DNA from: Streptomyces sp. WMMB303
GTDB taxonomy: Bacteria > Actinomycetota > Actinomycetes > Streptomycetales > Streptomycetaceae
NCBI RefSeq assembly: GCF_029351045.1
Contig: NZ_JARKIN010000001.1
Span: forward strand, 2,194,001 to 2,258,000
Direction of reading: 5' to 3'
Length of the DNA: 64,000 bases
Positions 27,278-35,300 of this stretch are shown piece by piece. A program made the position numbers and the translations under genes. A model generated the notes under the pieces. The model had not been told where the DNA came from. It saw nothing but the letters and a program-made list of their open reading frames with translations, and ran no database searches. Each line of letters begins with the position of its first letter. The stretch's first letter is position 1.

Positions 27278-28768
27278 TCAGCGGCGCGCGGCCGGAGCCG
27301 CCTGGGGAGCGGCGCCGTCCGGCGCCGGATCGGTGGGCGCGCGGGCACCGCGGCCGAGGAGCGGTACGGCGAGGCAGGCGGCGCAGCCGGCGAGCACGAT
27401 CCCGGCCCGGACGCCGGAGCCCGGCCCGGCGAGTCCCCAGGCGGCGGTGGCCAGGGCGGGGCCGAGGGTGAAGCCGAGCATCCGCGAGAGCTGGATGGCC
27501 GATCCGACCGTGGCCGCGCGGCCGGCCGGTGCGGCTCCCATGGCCAGGGCCTGGGTGGGGCCGCCGTTGAGGCCCATTCCGGCGCCCGCCAGTCCGAGCC
27601 GCCACGCGATGTCGGCCGGCGACCAGCCGTCGTCCAGCGGGACGAGCAGCAGCAGGCCGCAGGCGGTGAGGGCGGCTCCGGTGACGGCGACGGCACGGGT
27701 CCGGAAGCGGTCGGCGAGGCGCCCGCCGAGGGGTCCGGCGAGTGCCATGCCGAGCGGGAAGGCGAGCACCGTCAGTCCGGTCGTGGTGGCGCTCGCTCCG
27801 GCGTCCCGCTGCAGGTGCAGGGCCAGGAGGTAGCGGGCGGCGGCGAAGCCGAGCGCCAGCGTCAGGACCGCTCCGAGGGTGTGCGCCATCGGCGTCTTAC
27901 GCAGCACGTCGAGCACGGGACGGCCGCCGGGTCCGCGCAGCCACCACCACAGCGGGGGCGCGGCGGCGAGGGTGAGCGCGAGCCAAGCAGAGCTGTCCGA
28001 GGCGAGTGTCAGAGCGAGCAGAAGAATCGTTACTCCTGCCGCGACGAGCGCCGCGTCACCGAGCGAGCGCCGGTCCGGGGCCCGCAGCCGGCCGCCCCGC
28101 GGCAGCACGCTCTCCCAGGCAGGCGGCCGTCCGCGCAGCAGCGGCAGCCCCCGCACCGCCAGCAGCACGAACAGGCAGAACGGGATCTTGACCAGAAAGA
28201 TCCACCGCCAGCCCCACTGGTCGAGCAGCAGCCCGCCGACCGCAGGGCCGGTCACGGCGCCGAGGGGGCCCAGGGTCGCGGGTACACTCATCGCCCGGCC
28301 GCGCAGCGCCGGGCGCACCGACCGCAGCGCCAGCACCGGCATCAGCACGAACAGCACCGCGGCGCAGCCGCCCTGAGCGAACCGGGCGGCGATCAGCCAG
28401 CCCGCCGAGGGCGCGGCGGCGGCCAGTGCGCTGCACAGTGCGAACCCGGCGGTCGCCGCGGGCAGCGCCGCACGGGTGCCCCCCTGGTCGAGCCGGCGGC
28501 CGGCCGGGAGCAGGAGCGCGACGACCGGAAGCTGGTAGCCGAGGACCACCCACTGCGCGGTCCGGTCGGACACCTCCAGTGCCGCCGAGATGTCGGCGAG
28601 GGCCACGTTCACGATGTTCATGTCGAGCATCACCACGAACGACAGCACACCCGCCACCGCCACCAGCAGCCAGTGGTCCCGCTCCGGGGAGCGGCCCGCG
28701 GACCTGCCCGCGGGTTCGGGCGCGGGCCTGCCACCGGTCCGCTTCGAGCGCGCTGCACGGTCCGTCAC
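27278..28768 (-). CDS. MFS drug-type exporter (DHA2-like, 14 spans)
   Basis: 496-aa major facilitator. Motif A-like RRLDQGGTRAAL and motif C-like LGPLGAVTGPAVGG are visible, with LDMNIVNVALADISAAL in the first span typical of the DHA2/EmrB group. The GTG at 28768 follows GGGAGGG. A 30-residue hydrophilic N-terminus precedes span 1. It lies upstream of the P450 (203-bp gap) and downstream of an iron-type ABC ATPase (127-bp gap). Likely exports the product of the P450/isocyanide synthase pair or provides self-protection; this is inferred from position. Confidence 0.88.
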   Translation of the reverse strand: MTDRAARSKRTGGRPAPEPAGRSAGRSPERDHWLLVAVAGVLSFVVMLDMNIVNVALADISAALEVSDRTAQWVVLGYQLPVVALLLPAGRRLDQGGTRAALPAATAGFALCSALAAAAPSAGWLIAARFAQGGCAAVLFVLMPVLALRSVRPALRGRAMSVPATLGPLGAVTGPAVGGLLLDQWGWRWIFLVKIPFCLFVLLAVRGLPLLRGRPPAWESVLPRGGRLRAPDRRSLGDAALVAAGVTILLLALTLASDSSAWLALTLAAAPPLWWWLRGPGGRPVLDVLRKTPMAHTLGAVLTLALGFAAARYLLALHLQRDAGASATTTGLTVLAFPLGMALAGPLGGRLADRFRTRAVAVTGAALTACGLLLLVPLDDGWSPADIAWRLGLAGAGMGLNGGPTQALAMGAAPAGRAATVGSAIQLSRMLGFTLGPALATAAWGLAGPGSGVRAGIVLAGCAACLAVPLLGRGARAPTDPAPDGAAPQAAPAARR

Positions 28769-28895
28769 CTGAGCCCTCCCCGTTCGCGGGCCACCCGGTG
28801 CGGCGGCCTCGTTCCAGAAGTCGGCGGACGGGGAGGCTGAGTTCCGGGGCGGACCGCGTGTGCCGGAGCACGCCTCGGTGGGCGGGCGGCGCGCG

Positions 28896-29810
28896 TCACG
28901 ACAGGCGCCTCACGGGCGGGCGCGGGGCGGCACGCACGGCCGACGGCCCGCCCCGGGGGCCGCCCGCCCGGCCCGACAGCTCCGCCCGGCCCGACAGGTC
29001 ATCCTGCTCCGACCGGTCCGAACCGTCCCGCTGCGCCGCCGCGAAGGGGCGGTGATGGTCGAAGGCGATGAGCGGGTCCCCGGTCAGCGGGTGCTCCACG
29101 ACCGCCGCGCGCACCCCGAACACCTCCGCCAGGAGCGCCGGGGTGAGGACCTCACGGGGCGGGCCGGAGGCCACCACGCGACCGTCGTGCAGCACGTGCA
29201 GCCGGTCGCAGACGGCGGCGGCGTTGAGGTCGTGCAGGGAGATCAGTGTGCTGCGCCGCCGCTCGCGCAGCAGGCCGAGGAGTTCGACCTGGTGCCGGAC
29301 GTCGAGGTGATTCGTCGGCTCGTCCAGCACGAGGACGTCCGGCTGCTGGGCGAAGGCACGGGCCAGCAGGACGCGTTGCCGCTCGCCGCCGGACAGCTCG
29401 GAGAACCGCCGCTCGGCCTGATCGGCCATCTCCACGTCCGTCAGGGCGCGGGAGACCAGCTCCCGGTCGGCGGCGTCCTCCCCGGCGAAGGCGCGTTTGT
29501 AGGGCGTGCGGCCCATGGCGACGACCTCGCGCACCGTCAGTTCGAAGTCACCGCCCCGCTCCTGCGGCAGCGCCGCGACGTGCCGCGCGGAGCGGGCCGG
29601 GCTCAGCGCGCGCACATCGGTGCCGTCGAGCAGCACCCGCCCCTCTACCGGCTTCAGATGCCGGTAGACGGTGCGCAGCAGGGTGGACTTGCCGCTGCCG
29701 TTCGGGCCGACCAGGCCGGTGATCTCACCGGACGCGGCCAGCAGGCAGGCCCCGGTGACGACCGTGTGCCCCTGGTAGGCGACGCTCAGGTCCTCGATGT
29801 CGATCTTCAT
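28896..29810 (-). CDS. FecE-type metallophore ABC transporter ATPase (second set)
   Basis: 304-aa ATPase. Walker A GPNGSGKST, Q-loop region ALPQERGG, signature LSGGERQRVLLARA, Walker [13 protein letters not shown] and H-loop ISLHDL. The last 40 residues are a Gly/Arg-rich tail not needed for the fold. ATG at 29810; it follows the permease gene by about 55 bp. With the permease and lipoprotein upstream it forms a FecBCD-like importer for siderophores, heme or cobamides. Residues around the helical domain do not reveal the ligand. Confidence 0.9.
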   Translation of the reverse strand: MKIDIEDLSVAYQGHTVVTGACLLAASGEITGLVGPNGSGKSTLLRTVYRHLKPVEGRVLLDGTDVRALSPARSARHVAALPQERGGDFELTVREVVAMGRTPYKRAFAGEDAADRELVSRALTDVEMADQAERRFSELSGGERQRVLLARAFAQQPDVLVLDEPTNHLDVRHQVELLGLLRERRRSTLISLHDLNAAAVCDRLHVLHDGRVVASGPPREVLTPALLAEVFGVRAAVVEHPLTGDPLIAFDHHRPFAAAQRDGSDRSEQDDLSGRAELSGRAGGPRGGPSAVRAAPRPPVRRLS

Positions 29811-29865
29811 CGGTCGCTCCCCCGTTCCTTCCGCGAGCACTCCCCCGGTTCGCCGGGCGCGGCGC

Positions 29866-30948
29866 TCACCTTGCGCTTCCCAGCCGCCGGTCCAGCAGAT
29901 ACAGCAGCGCCGGGGCACCGATCAGCGAGGTGACGACCCCGACCGGCAGTTCCTGGGTGTCCATGGCGGTGCGGCACACGATGTCGACCACGATCAGGAG
30001 CAGTGCGCCGAAGAGCGCCGAGACCGGCAGCAACCGGCGGTGGTCGCCGCCGACGACCAGCCGGCAGGCGTGCGGCACCATCAGCGCGACGAAGGCGATG
30101 GCCCCGGAGACCGCCACCAGGACGCCGGTGAGCAGACTCGTGAGCGCGAACATCTCCCGGCGCAGCCGTACCACGTCGACACCGAGCCCGGCGGCTGTCT
30201 CGTCGCCCATCAGCAGCGCGTTCAGCCCCCGGGCGCGGGCCTGGAGCAGCAGCATCCCCGCCGGGACGGCGATCGCGGGGACGGCGAGCAGCGGCCAGCT
30301 CGCCCCGCTGAGGCTGCCCATCAGCCAGAACAGCACGCTGTGCGTCTGCTGTTCGTCCCCGGCCTGCAGCACGAGATAGCTGGTGAAGCCGGAGAGGAAC
30401 TGACCGATCGCCACGCCCGCCAGCACCAGGCGCAGCGGTGCGAAGCCGCCGCCGCGCCGCGCCACGGCCCACACGAGCGCGAAGGTCGCCAGCGCGCCGG
30501 CGAAGGCCGCGCCCGAGAGCCCGAGTCCGAGTGCCCCGCCGCCGCCGAAGCCGAGTACGAGGGCGGCGACGGCGCCGAGCGAGGCGCCGTTGGAGACGCC
30601 CAGGAAGTAGGGGTCGGCCAGCGGGTTGCGGACCAGGGCCTGCATCGCCGTGCCGACCAGGCCGAGCCCGGCGCCGACCAGGGCCGCCAGCAGGGCGCGG
30701 GGCAGCCGCAATTGCCAGACGATCAGATCGTCGGTGCCGGGTCCGGGGGGTTCGCCGGTGGCCCGGCGCCACACCACGCTCCACACCTCTCCCGGCGGGA
30801 TCGACGTGGAGCCCCAGGCGACCGCGGCCGTGAGGGCGGCCGGCAGCGCCGCCGCCAGAAGCAGCGCCGACGGCCATGCGGGCACGGTGCGCCGGGCCCG
30901 GGTGGGCGCGGCGTCCTTGCGCGGGGTGCGTGCGGGAGTGTCGAGCAC
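29866..30948 (-). CDS. FecCD-family permease (second set)
   Basis: 360-aa permease with about ten spans. Diagnostic FecCD segments: LRLPRALLAALVGAGLGL, RNPLADPYFLGVSNGASLGA, MGSLSGASW and FVALMVPHACRLVVGGDHR (coupling-loop region). Such permeases work as homodimers. GTG at 30948 lies 2 bp after the lipoprotein stop, with GGGAAGG inside the preceding gene, so the two are coupled. The N-terminal 35 residues are hydrophilic. Confidence 0.92.
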   Translation of the reverse strand: MLDTPARTPRKDAAPTRARRTVPAWPSALLLAAALPAALTAAVAWGSTSIPPGEVWSVVWRRATGEPPGPGTDDLIVWQLRLPRALLAALVGAGLGLVGTAMQALVRNPLADPYFLGVSNGASLGAVAALVLGFGGGGALGLGLSGAAFAGALATFALVWAVARRGGGFAPLRLVLAGVAIGQFLSGFTSYLVLQAGDEQQTHSVLFWLMGSLSGASWPLLAVPAIAVPAGMLLLQARARGLNALLMGDETAAGLGVDVVRLRREMFALTSLLTGVLVAVSGAIAFVALMVPHACRLVVGGDHRRLLPVSALFGALLLIVVDIVCRTAMDTQELPVGVVTSLIGAPALLYLLDRRLGSAR

Positions 30949-30950
30949 CG

Positions 30951-32015
30951 TCAGTCGGCCTTCCCCGGGTGGAGGGTCGCGGCGATCTTCTCGACGGTGT
31001 CGGCGTTGGTGACCCCGGCGATGGTGGTCCGCTCGGAGTGGATCCGCAGGAAGCGGCCCTTCTCGACGGCGGTCAGGCCCTTGGTGGCCGGGTTGGTCTC
31101 CAGCCACTTCCGGGCCTCGTCGAACGCCTTCTCGTCGGCCGCCTCACTGCCCCGGTTGCGTACCGCGAGCTGGATCCACTCCGGGTCGCGGGAGATGACG
31201 TCCTCCCAGCCGACCTTCTTGAAGGCGCCGTCGCAGTCGGCGAAGATGTTGCGGGCCCCGGCCTGGTTGATGACCGCGTTGCCGACCTGCTTGTCGCAGA
31301 GGGCCGTGGGCTGCTTGGTGCCCGCGTCGTAGTCGAAGAAGAAGTACGTCGGCCGCTCGCGCTCGGGGGTGGAGCCGACGGCTTTTTGCACGGCGTCCAC
31401 CTTCTTCCGCATTCCGCGGACGAGTTTCTCCGCCTGGTCCTCGGTTCCGGTGACCTTGCCGAGTGCGGTGATGTCGTCCTCGACGGCGGACAGGTCGGTC
31501 ATCGGGGAGGAGCGCCGGGCCGCGCACGCGGTCGACTTGAGATATATGTGCTCGATCCCGGCGGCCTCGAACTCCTCCTCCGTCGGCGCGTCGCCCATGC
31601 CGCCGCCCATCTTCATGGCGGAGAAGGTGTCGATGTAGAGGTCGGCGCCGGAGCCGAGCAGCTTCTCCTTCGGGATGACCGTCTTGCTGAGCACCTTCAC
31701 CTGCTGCGCCTGCGCGTCGAGACCGGCCGGGAGGGTGCCCCTGCCGGGCGGGAAGCCGGTGCCGATCACCGTCTCCCCCACGCCGAGGCGCAGCAGCAGT
31801 TCCAGGGCGGCGGCGTTGCTGGTGACGATCTTCTCCGGCGGCTTGCGGAAGGTGGCCTCGGCACCCTTGCAGTCGGTCACCGTTACCGGGTGAGCGGCCG
31901 CGTCCGCTCCTCTGCCGGCCCGGCTCGCGGTGCCGTAGCCGTCGTCGCCGCAGCCCGCCACCAGCAGGGCGCCCAGCACCGCTGCCGCGGTGCCGCCCCG
32001 TACGCGAGAACGCAT
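30951..32015 (-). CDS. FecB-type metallophore-binding lipoprotein (second set)
   Basis: 354-aa substrate-binding lipoprotein. Signal peptide with lipobox LVAGC (C22). The periplasmic-binding fold for TroA/FecB-type ligands follows: KIVTSNAAALELLLRLGV, VIGTGFP, IYLKSTACAA, FFFDYDAGTKQP and AGARNIFAD. Excellent AGGAGG ribosome-binding site at the ATG at 32015. The signature of a hairpin (32054-32086) just upstream separates it from the metabolic genes, although only 38 bp remain for a promoter, so read-through is likely. Ligand unknown; it differs clearly in sequence from the FecB at 37296. Confidence 0.9.
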   Translation of the reverse strand: MRSRVRGGTAAAVLGALLVAGCGDDGYGTASRAGRGADAAAHPVTVTDCKGAEATFRKPPEKIVTSNAAALELLLRLGVGETVIGTGFPPGRGTLPAGLDAQAQQVKVLSKTVIPKEKLLGSGADLYIDTFSAMKMGGGMGDAPTEEEFEAAGIEHIYLKSTACAARRSSPMTDLSAVEDDITALGKVTGTEDQAEKLVRGMRKKVDAVQKAVGSTPERERPTYFFFDYDAGTKQPTALCDKQVGNAVINQAGARNIFADCDGAFKKVGWEDVISRDPEWIQLAVRNRGSEAADEKAFDEARKWLETNPATKGLTAVEKGRFLRIHSERTTIAGVTNADTVEKIAATLHPGKAD

Positions 32016-32053
32016 CACTGCCTCCTGGATCCACTCGTCCACGGGTGAACCCT

Positions 32054-32086
32054 CGCCACCCGGTCCAACAGTCGGACCGGGTGGCG
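32054..32086 (-). terminator. Strong hairpin after the PLP-enzyme gene
   Basis: CGCCACCCGGTCC and GGACCGGGTGGCG form a perfect 13-bp stem with a 7-nt loop (AACAGTC). It lies 98 bp past the stop of the cysteine-synthase-like gene and 38 bp before the next start. No U-run, so it is either a terminator or an attenuator setting the expression of the second ABC set. Confidence 0.65.
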
Positions 32087-32183
32087 CTCCGGTTCCCGGC
32101 CGGTGCACGGGACTATTCCGCGCCGGCCGGGCGGCGGTGCGGACGCGTGGGGCGCGGGAGCGGCCGCCGCCGCGGGCGGCCGG

Positions 32184-33218
32184 TCAGTCCCGCGGGTGGA
32201 GCGGATCGCCGTGGAGCGCGGCCGGGGGAGCGGAGGCGCGGTTCCAGTCCATGCGGGACCAGGGCAGGGCGAGGTCTTCCGGGTGCGCGACGGGCAGCGG
32301 GGACAGGTCTTCGGCGGGGGTTGCCTCGTGGTGGCGGGCGAAGACGGCCTCCGTGTACCGGTGGCCGGTGTCGGCGGCGATGAAGACGACCGGTCGCGCG
32401 GGATCGAGGCGGCGTTCCCACCGGGCGGCGAGGTAGGCGGCGCCGGTGGACAGGCCGGCGAAGACGGCGTGCCGGCGCAGCAGGTCGACGCTGCCGGCGC
32501 GGGCGGCGTCGAAGGCGAGCCAGTGGAGGGTGTCGTAGAGGTCGTGGCGTACGTTGCCGAAGGGGATGGAGCTGCCCACCCCGGCGATGATGATCTCCGG
32601 GTCGGAGACGTGCTCGCTGCCGAAGGTGACACTCCCGTACGGCTGGACACCGACGAGTTCCACGTCCACCCGGCTGCGCCGCAGGTACCGGGCCAGCGCT
32701 CCGGTGGAGGCGCCGGAGCCCACGCCGCCGACGAGCCGCAGGGCCCGGGCACCGGTCTCGGTCCGGAGTCGTTCGGCGACGGCCGCGTAGCCGAGGTAGT
32801 GGATGTCGTCGTGGTACTGGCGCATCCAGTGGTGGTCGGGGTGGTCGCGCAGGATCTCCCGGACGCGCGCGACGCGGCGCCGCTGGTCGAGCTTGAGGTC
32901 GGAGCACGGCTCCATCTGCTCCAGGCGCGCGCCGAGGACGGCGAGCTGGGTGCGCAGGGTGTGGTCGACGGTGGTGGAGCCGACGATGTGGCAGCGCATG
33001 CCGTAGCGGTGGCAGGCCAGGGCGAGGGCGTAGGCGTAGATGCCGCTGGAGCTGTCGATGAGGGTGTCTCCGCGTCGTACGGCGCCGGTGTCCAGGAGGT
33101 GGCGGACGGCTGCCAGCGCGGAGACGACCTTCATGGTCTCGAAGCGCAGGCAGATGAGACCGTCCTCGAGGTGTATCAGGTCCGGTCGGCCGATGGCCTC
33201 GGAGATGTGCTCGTCCAT
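32184..33218 (-). CDS. Cysteine-synthase-like (SbnA-like) PLP enzyme
   Basis: 344-aa fold-type II PLP enzyme of the beta-replacement class. The likely PLP Lys is K30 in RFETMKVVSAL, an asparagine-loop equivalent reads DSSSGIYAYALALACHRYGM, and the phosphate-binding loop reads GGVGSGASTGAL. The end has VFIAADTGHRYTEAVF. SbnA in staphyloferrin B synthesis and related enzymes use O-phospho-serine plus an amino nucleophile. Here the upstream gene encodes a PduX-like threonine kinase, so O-phospho-threonine (or -serine) is the plausible substrate. It overlaps the kinase gene by 43 bp; ATG at 33218 with GAGGA. Confidence 0.82.
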   Translation of the reverse strand: MDEHISEAIGRPDLIHLEDGLICLRFETMKVVSALAAVRHLLDTGAVRRGDTLIDSSSGIYAYALALACHRYGMRCHIVGSTTVDHTLRTQLAVLGARLEQMEPCSDLKLDQRRRVARVREILRDHPDHHWMRQYHDDIHYLGYAAVAERLRTETGARALRLVGGVGSGASTGALARYLRRSRVDVELVGVQPYGSVTFGSEHVSDPEIIIAGVGSSIPFGNVRHDLYDTLHWLAFDAARAGSVDLLRRHAVFAGLSTGAAYLAARWERRLDPARPVVFIAADTGHRYTEAVFARHHEATPAEDLSPLPVAHPEDLALPWSRMDWNRASAPPAALHGDPLHPRD

Positions 33219-34264
33219 GGGAGGGGTCCTCGCTCCGGGAGGTGGGGGCCGGGTCGGTGGTGAGGCCGGTGGTCGCCTCTGCGGTCCGGTGGTGTCGCGC
33301 CGGTGGTCGTGCCGCTGTTCGTGCCGGTGGAGAAGTTGACGGTGGGCGTCATGCCGTCGCCGTCCAGGGCGCGGAGGCAGTGGCGCACCCTGCGGTGCAG
33401 GCCGGGGGCGCGGGGATCGAAGAGGAGGCCGGCGACGTTGCCGCTGTGGGCGATCTGCACGCCGGTGGCACCCGTCCGGTCGGCGATCGCGGTGAGCGTC
33501 TCGAACTCCGGATGGTGCAGGACGCGTTGGCCGAGGCGGGCGCTTGCGGTGCTGACCCGCCCGAGCAGCGCGGGGTCGGCGTCCGCGACTGCGGTGCGCA
33601 GCATCCGGCGCAGCCGCTCGTAGCGGGCCGGTTCGCGGTCGTCGTCGGTGCGCGCGGACAGGGACAGCGTGTCGACCGGCGCGCCGCCGCCCAGCGTGCA
33701 GCCGACCACCAGGGCGGGCGGCAGGGCGGTGCCCAGGGCTTCGAGGACGCGGCCTTGGCGCTGGGCGAAGAGCAGCGGGCCCGGGCCGAGCATCAGCGGG
33801 TCGCAGGCTCCCTCCGCCCGCACCGCCAGCCGGGCGATCGTCTGCGGGGCGAGCCGCAGCCGGTAGGAGTCGGCGACCGCCCGCACGGTGGCGATGACGT
33901 CGCTGGTGGAGGATCCCATCCCGAGCCCCACGGGGAGGTCGCCGCTGAGCCGCAGTTCCCCGCCGCACGGTTCCACGCCGCGGTGCGCGGCGCACGCGCG
34001 TACCGCGAGGAGAGCTGCCGCCCGTGCCTTCGCACGGCCGGGCGGTGTCACCGTGACCGCGTCGGGGCCGTCGTCCGAGCGGCGCAGGAAGGCGGCGTGG
34101 GCACCCGGGCCGTGCATCGGCAGGGTGACCAGCGCGTGGCAGGGCCGGCGCCGTTCGTCGAGGAAGACGCCCTGGAGGATCTCGCCGTGGTGGCAGGCGG
34201 CCTCTCCGGCGCCGACGACCTCCCGTGGGCCGGCGGCGGGCCCTGCCGGGCGGGTGGTGGTCAT
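33176..34264 (-). CDS. PduX-like L-threonine kinase (GHMP superfamily)
   Basis: 362 aa. Three blocks match PduX closely: GEAACHHGEILQGVF near the start, the GHMP loop LPVGLGMGSSTSDVIAT near 113, and GVQIAHSGNVAGLLFD late. PduX phosphorylates L-threonine for cobamide side-chain synthesis, but no CobD-type decarboxylase or other cobamide gene is present. The start overlaps the DUF364 gene by 4 bp and the end overlaps the PLP enzyme by 43 bp, so the three are translationally coupled. The last 50 residues are low-complexity and may be dispensable. Serine or another hydroxy amino acid as substrate remains possible. Confidence 0.82.
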   Translation of the reverse strand: MTTTRPAGPAAGPREVVGAGEAACHHGEILQGVFLDERRRPCHALVTLPMHGPGAHAAFLRRSDDGPDAVTVTPPGRAKARAAALLAVRACAAHRGVEPCGGELRLSGDLPVGLGMGSSTSDVIATVRAVADSYRLRLAPQTIARLAVRAEGACDPLMLGPGPLLFAQRQGRVLEALGTALPPALVVGCTLGGGAPVDTLSLSARTDDDREPARYERLRRMLRTAVADADPALLGRVSTASARLGQRVLHHPEFETLTAIADRTGATGVQIAHSGNVAGLLFDPRAPGLHRRVRHCLRALDGDGMTPTVNFSTGTNSGTTTGATPPDRRGDHRPHHRPGPHLPERGPLPWTSTSPRPSADRT

Positions 34265-35106
34265 GATCCGCCCGCCGCCCCGCGGTACCGGTAGAGGGTG
34301 GTGGGGTCGGCGCTGAACTGCGAGAAGGGGAACGGTTCCGCGGACAGTGCGGTCACCCCGGCGCCGAGGAAGGCCCGCGCCACGGCGCTGCCGGACTGCG
34401 CGTAGACCACCAGGGGCACTCCTTGTTCGCGGCACCGGGTCAGAACGGTGTCGAACGAGCCGTTGCCGAGGGTCATGCCGGTGGCGACCACGGCGTCGGC
34501 GGCGTCCAGGACCTGGTCCATGTCGTCGGTGACCGGGTCGCCCCACTGGGTGCGGCGCAGGTTGAAGTCGCAGGGCAGGGGGATGCCGCCGCGCTCGCGG
34601 ATGGCCGCGACGAGCGGGTTCACCACCCCGATCAGCGCGACCTTCGCACCACCGGGGAGGTCGAGCAGTCCGGCGATGGCCGCGTCCCTGGCCCGCGCCC
34701 GGGTCTCGGGGGTCCCGGCGGGCAGGACGACCGGTTCGGCCTCCGCGGCCTGCCGGTGCGGCCGGACGCGGGAGAGGTAGGCGTCGAGTGCGGCGATCCG
34801 CAGCGGGCGGGAGGCGTCGCGCAGCAGCGTGTCCAGCGGGGTGCCGGACGCGTCGCGGCATATCTCCGGGTCGATCTCCCCCGCCTCGAAGGCGCAGCCG
34901 CCGAAGGAGTCCCCCGACCGGACCAGGACGTACTGGTTGAGGTAGGTGGTGTCCCCGCCGGCCAGCCGGGTGCCGTGGTGGATCCAGAACACGCTGGTCG
35001 CCGCGAGTTCGGCGGGCCGCGGACCCCATGCGCCCGCCAGGGCGCCGGATATCAGCTCGTCGGTGTTCTTCAGGGCTGCTGTGTTCTTCATGGTTGTGTT
35101 CTTCAT
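34261..35106 (-). CDS. DUF364/DUF4213-type protein (putative metal-chelation family)
   Basis: 281 aa. Visible blocks: VFWIHHGTRLAGGDTTYLNQYVLV, a Rossmann-like KVALIGVVNPLVAAI, and VLDAADAVVATGMTLGNGSFDTVL, which fits the DUF364 fold (TGmTL..gt..). The family was named for putative heavy-metal chelation on structural grounds; no reaction is established. The N-terminus is a tandem repeat (MKNTTMKNTAALKNT), so a downstream ATG is also possible; AAGGA at 5 bp favours the ATG at 35106. It is the first enzyme of a coupled DUF364-kinase-PLP enzyme operon directly downstream of a FecBCD importer, which suggests a role in making or handling a metallophore. Confidence 0.72.
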   Translation of the reverse strand: MKNTTMKNTAALKNTDELISGALAGAWGPRPAELAATSVFWIHHGTRLAGGDTTYLNQYVLVRSGDSFGGCAFEAGEIDPEICRDASGTPLDTLLRDASRPLRIAALDAYLSRVRPHRQAAEAEPVVLPAGTPETRARARDAAIAGLLDLPGGAKVALIGVVNPLVAAIRERGGIPLPCDFNLRRTQWGDPVTDDMDQVLDAADAVVATGMTLGNGSFDTVLTRCREQGVPLVVYAQSGSAVARAFLGAGVTALSAEPFPFSQFSADPTTLYRYRGAAGGS

Positions 35107-35252
35107 GGCTGTCCTTGGGCGCGGGCACGGACGTGCGGCGGCGTGCCGTCGGGGACGTCACCGGCCGCCGGTGGGGGCGCGGTTGCCGGGCGCTGCCGGA
35201 GGTCGTCGTGCGGGTCGGTACTGAGCCGGTGGAGGGGTGCGGTGCGGTTCAC
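35103..35252 (-). CDS. 49-aa peptide ORF between fecE and the DUF364 gene
   Basis: A GTG at 35252 follows AGGAG with 5-6 bp spacing, and the reading frame ends in a TGA that overlaps the ATG of the DUF364 gene (ATGA). The peptide starts VNRTAPLHRLSTDPHDDLR, has a central Ala/Pro run, and ends VRARAQGQP; it has no Cys and no membrane span. The good ribosome-binding site and stop/start overlap suggest real translation, either as a functional small protein or as a coupling leader. I do not recognise a family. Confidence 0.45.
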   Translation of the reverse strand: MNRTAPLHRLSTDPHDDLRQRPATAPPPAAGDVPDGTPPHVRARAQGQP

Positions 35253-35300
35253 GAGGGCTCCTGGGTCGGTGGGGACGGAGCAGCGGGGACGCGTCGGGGG

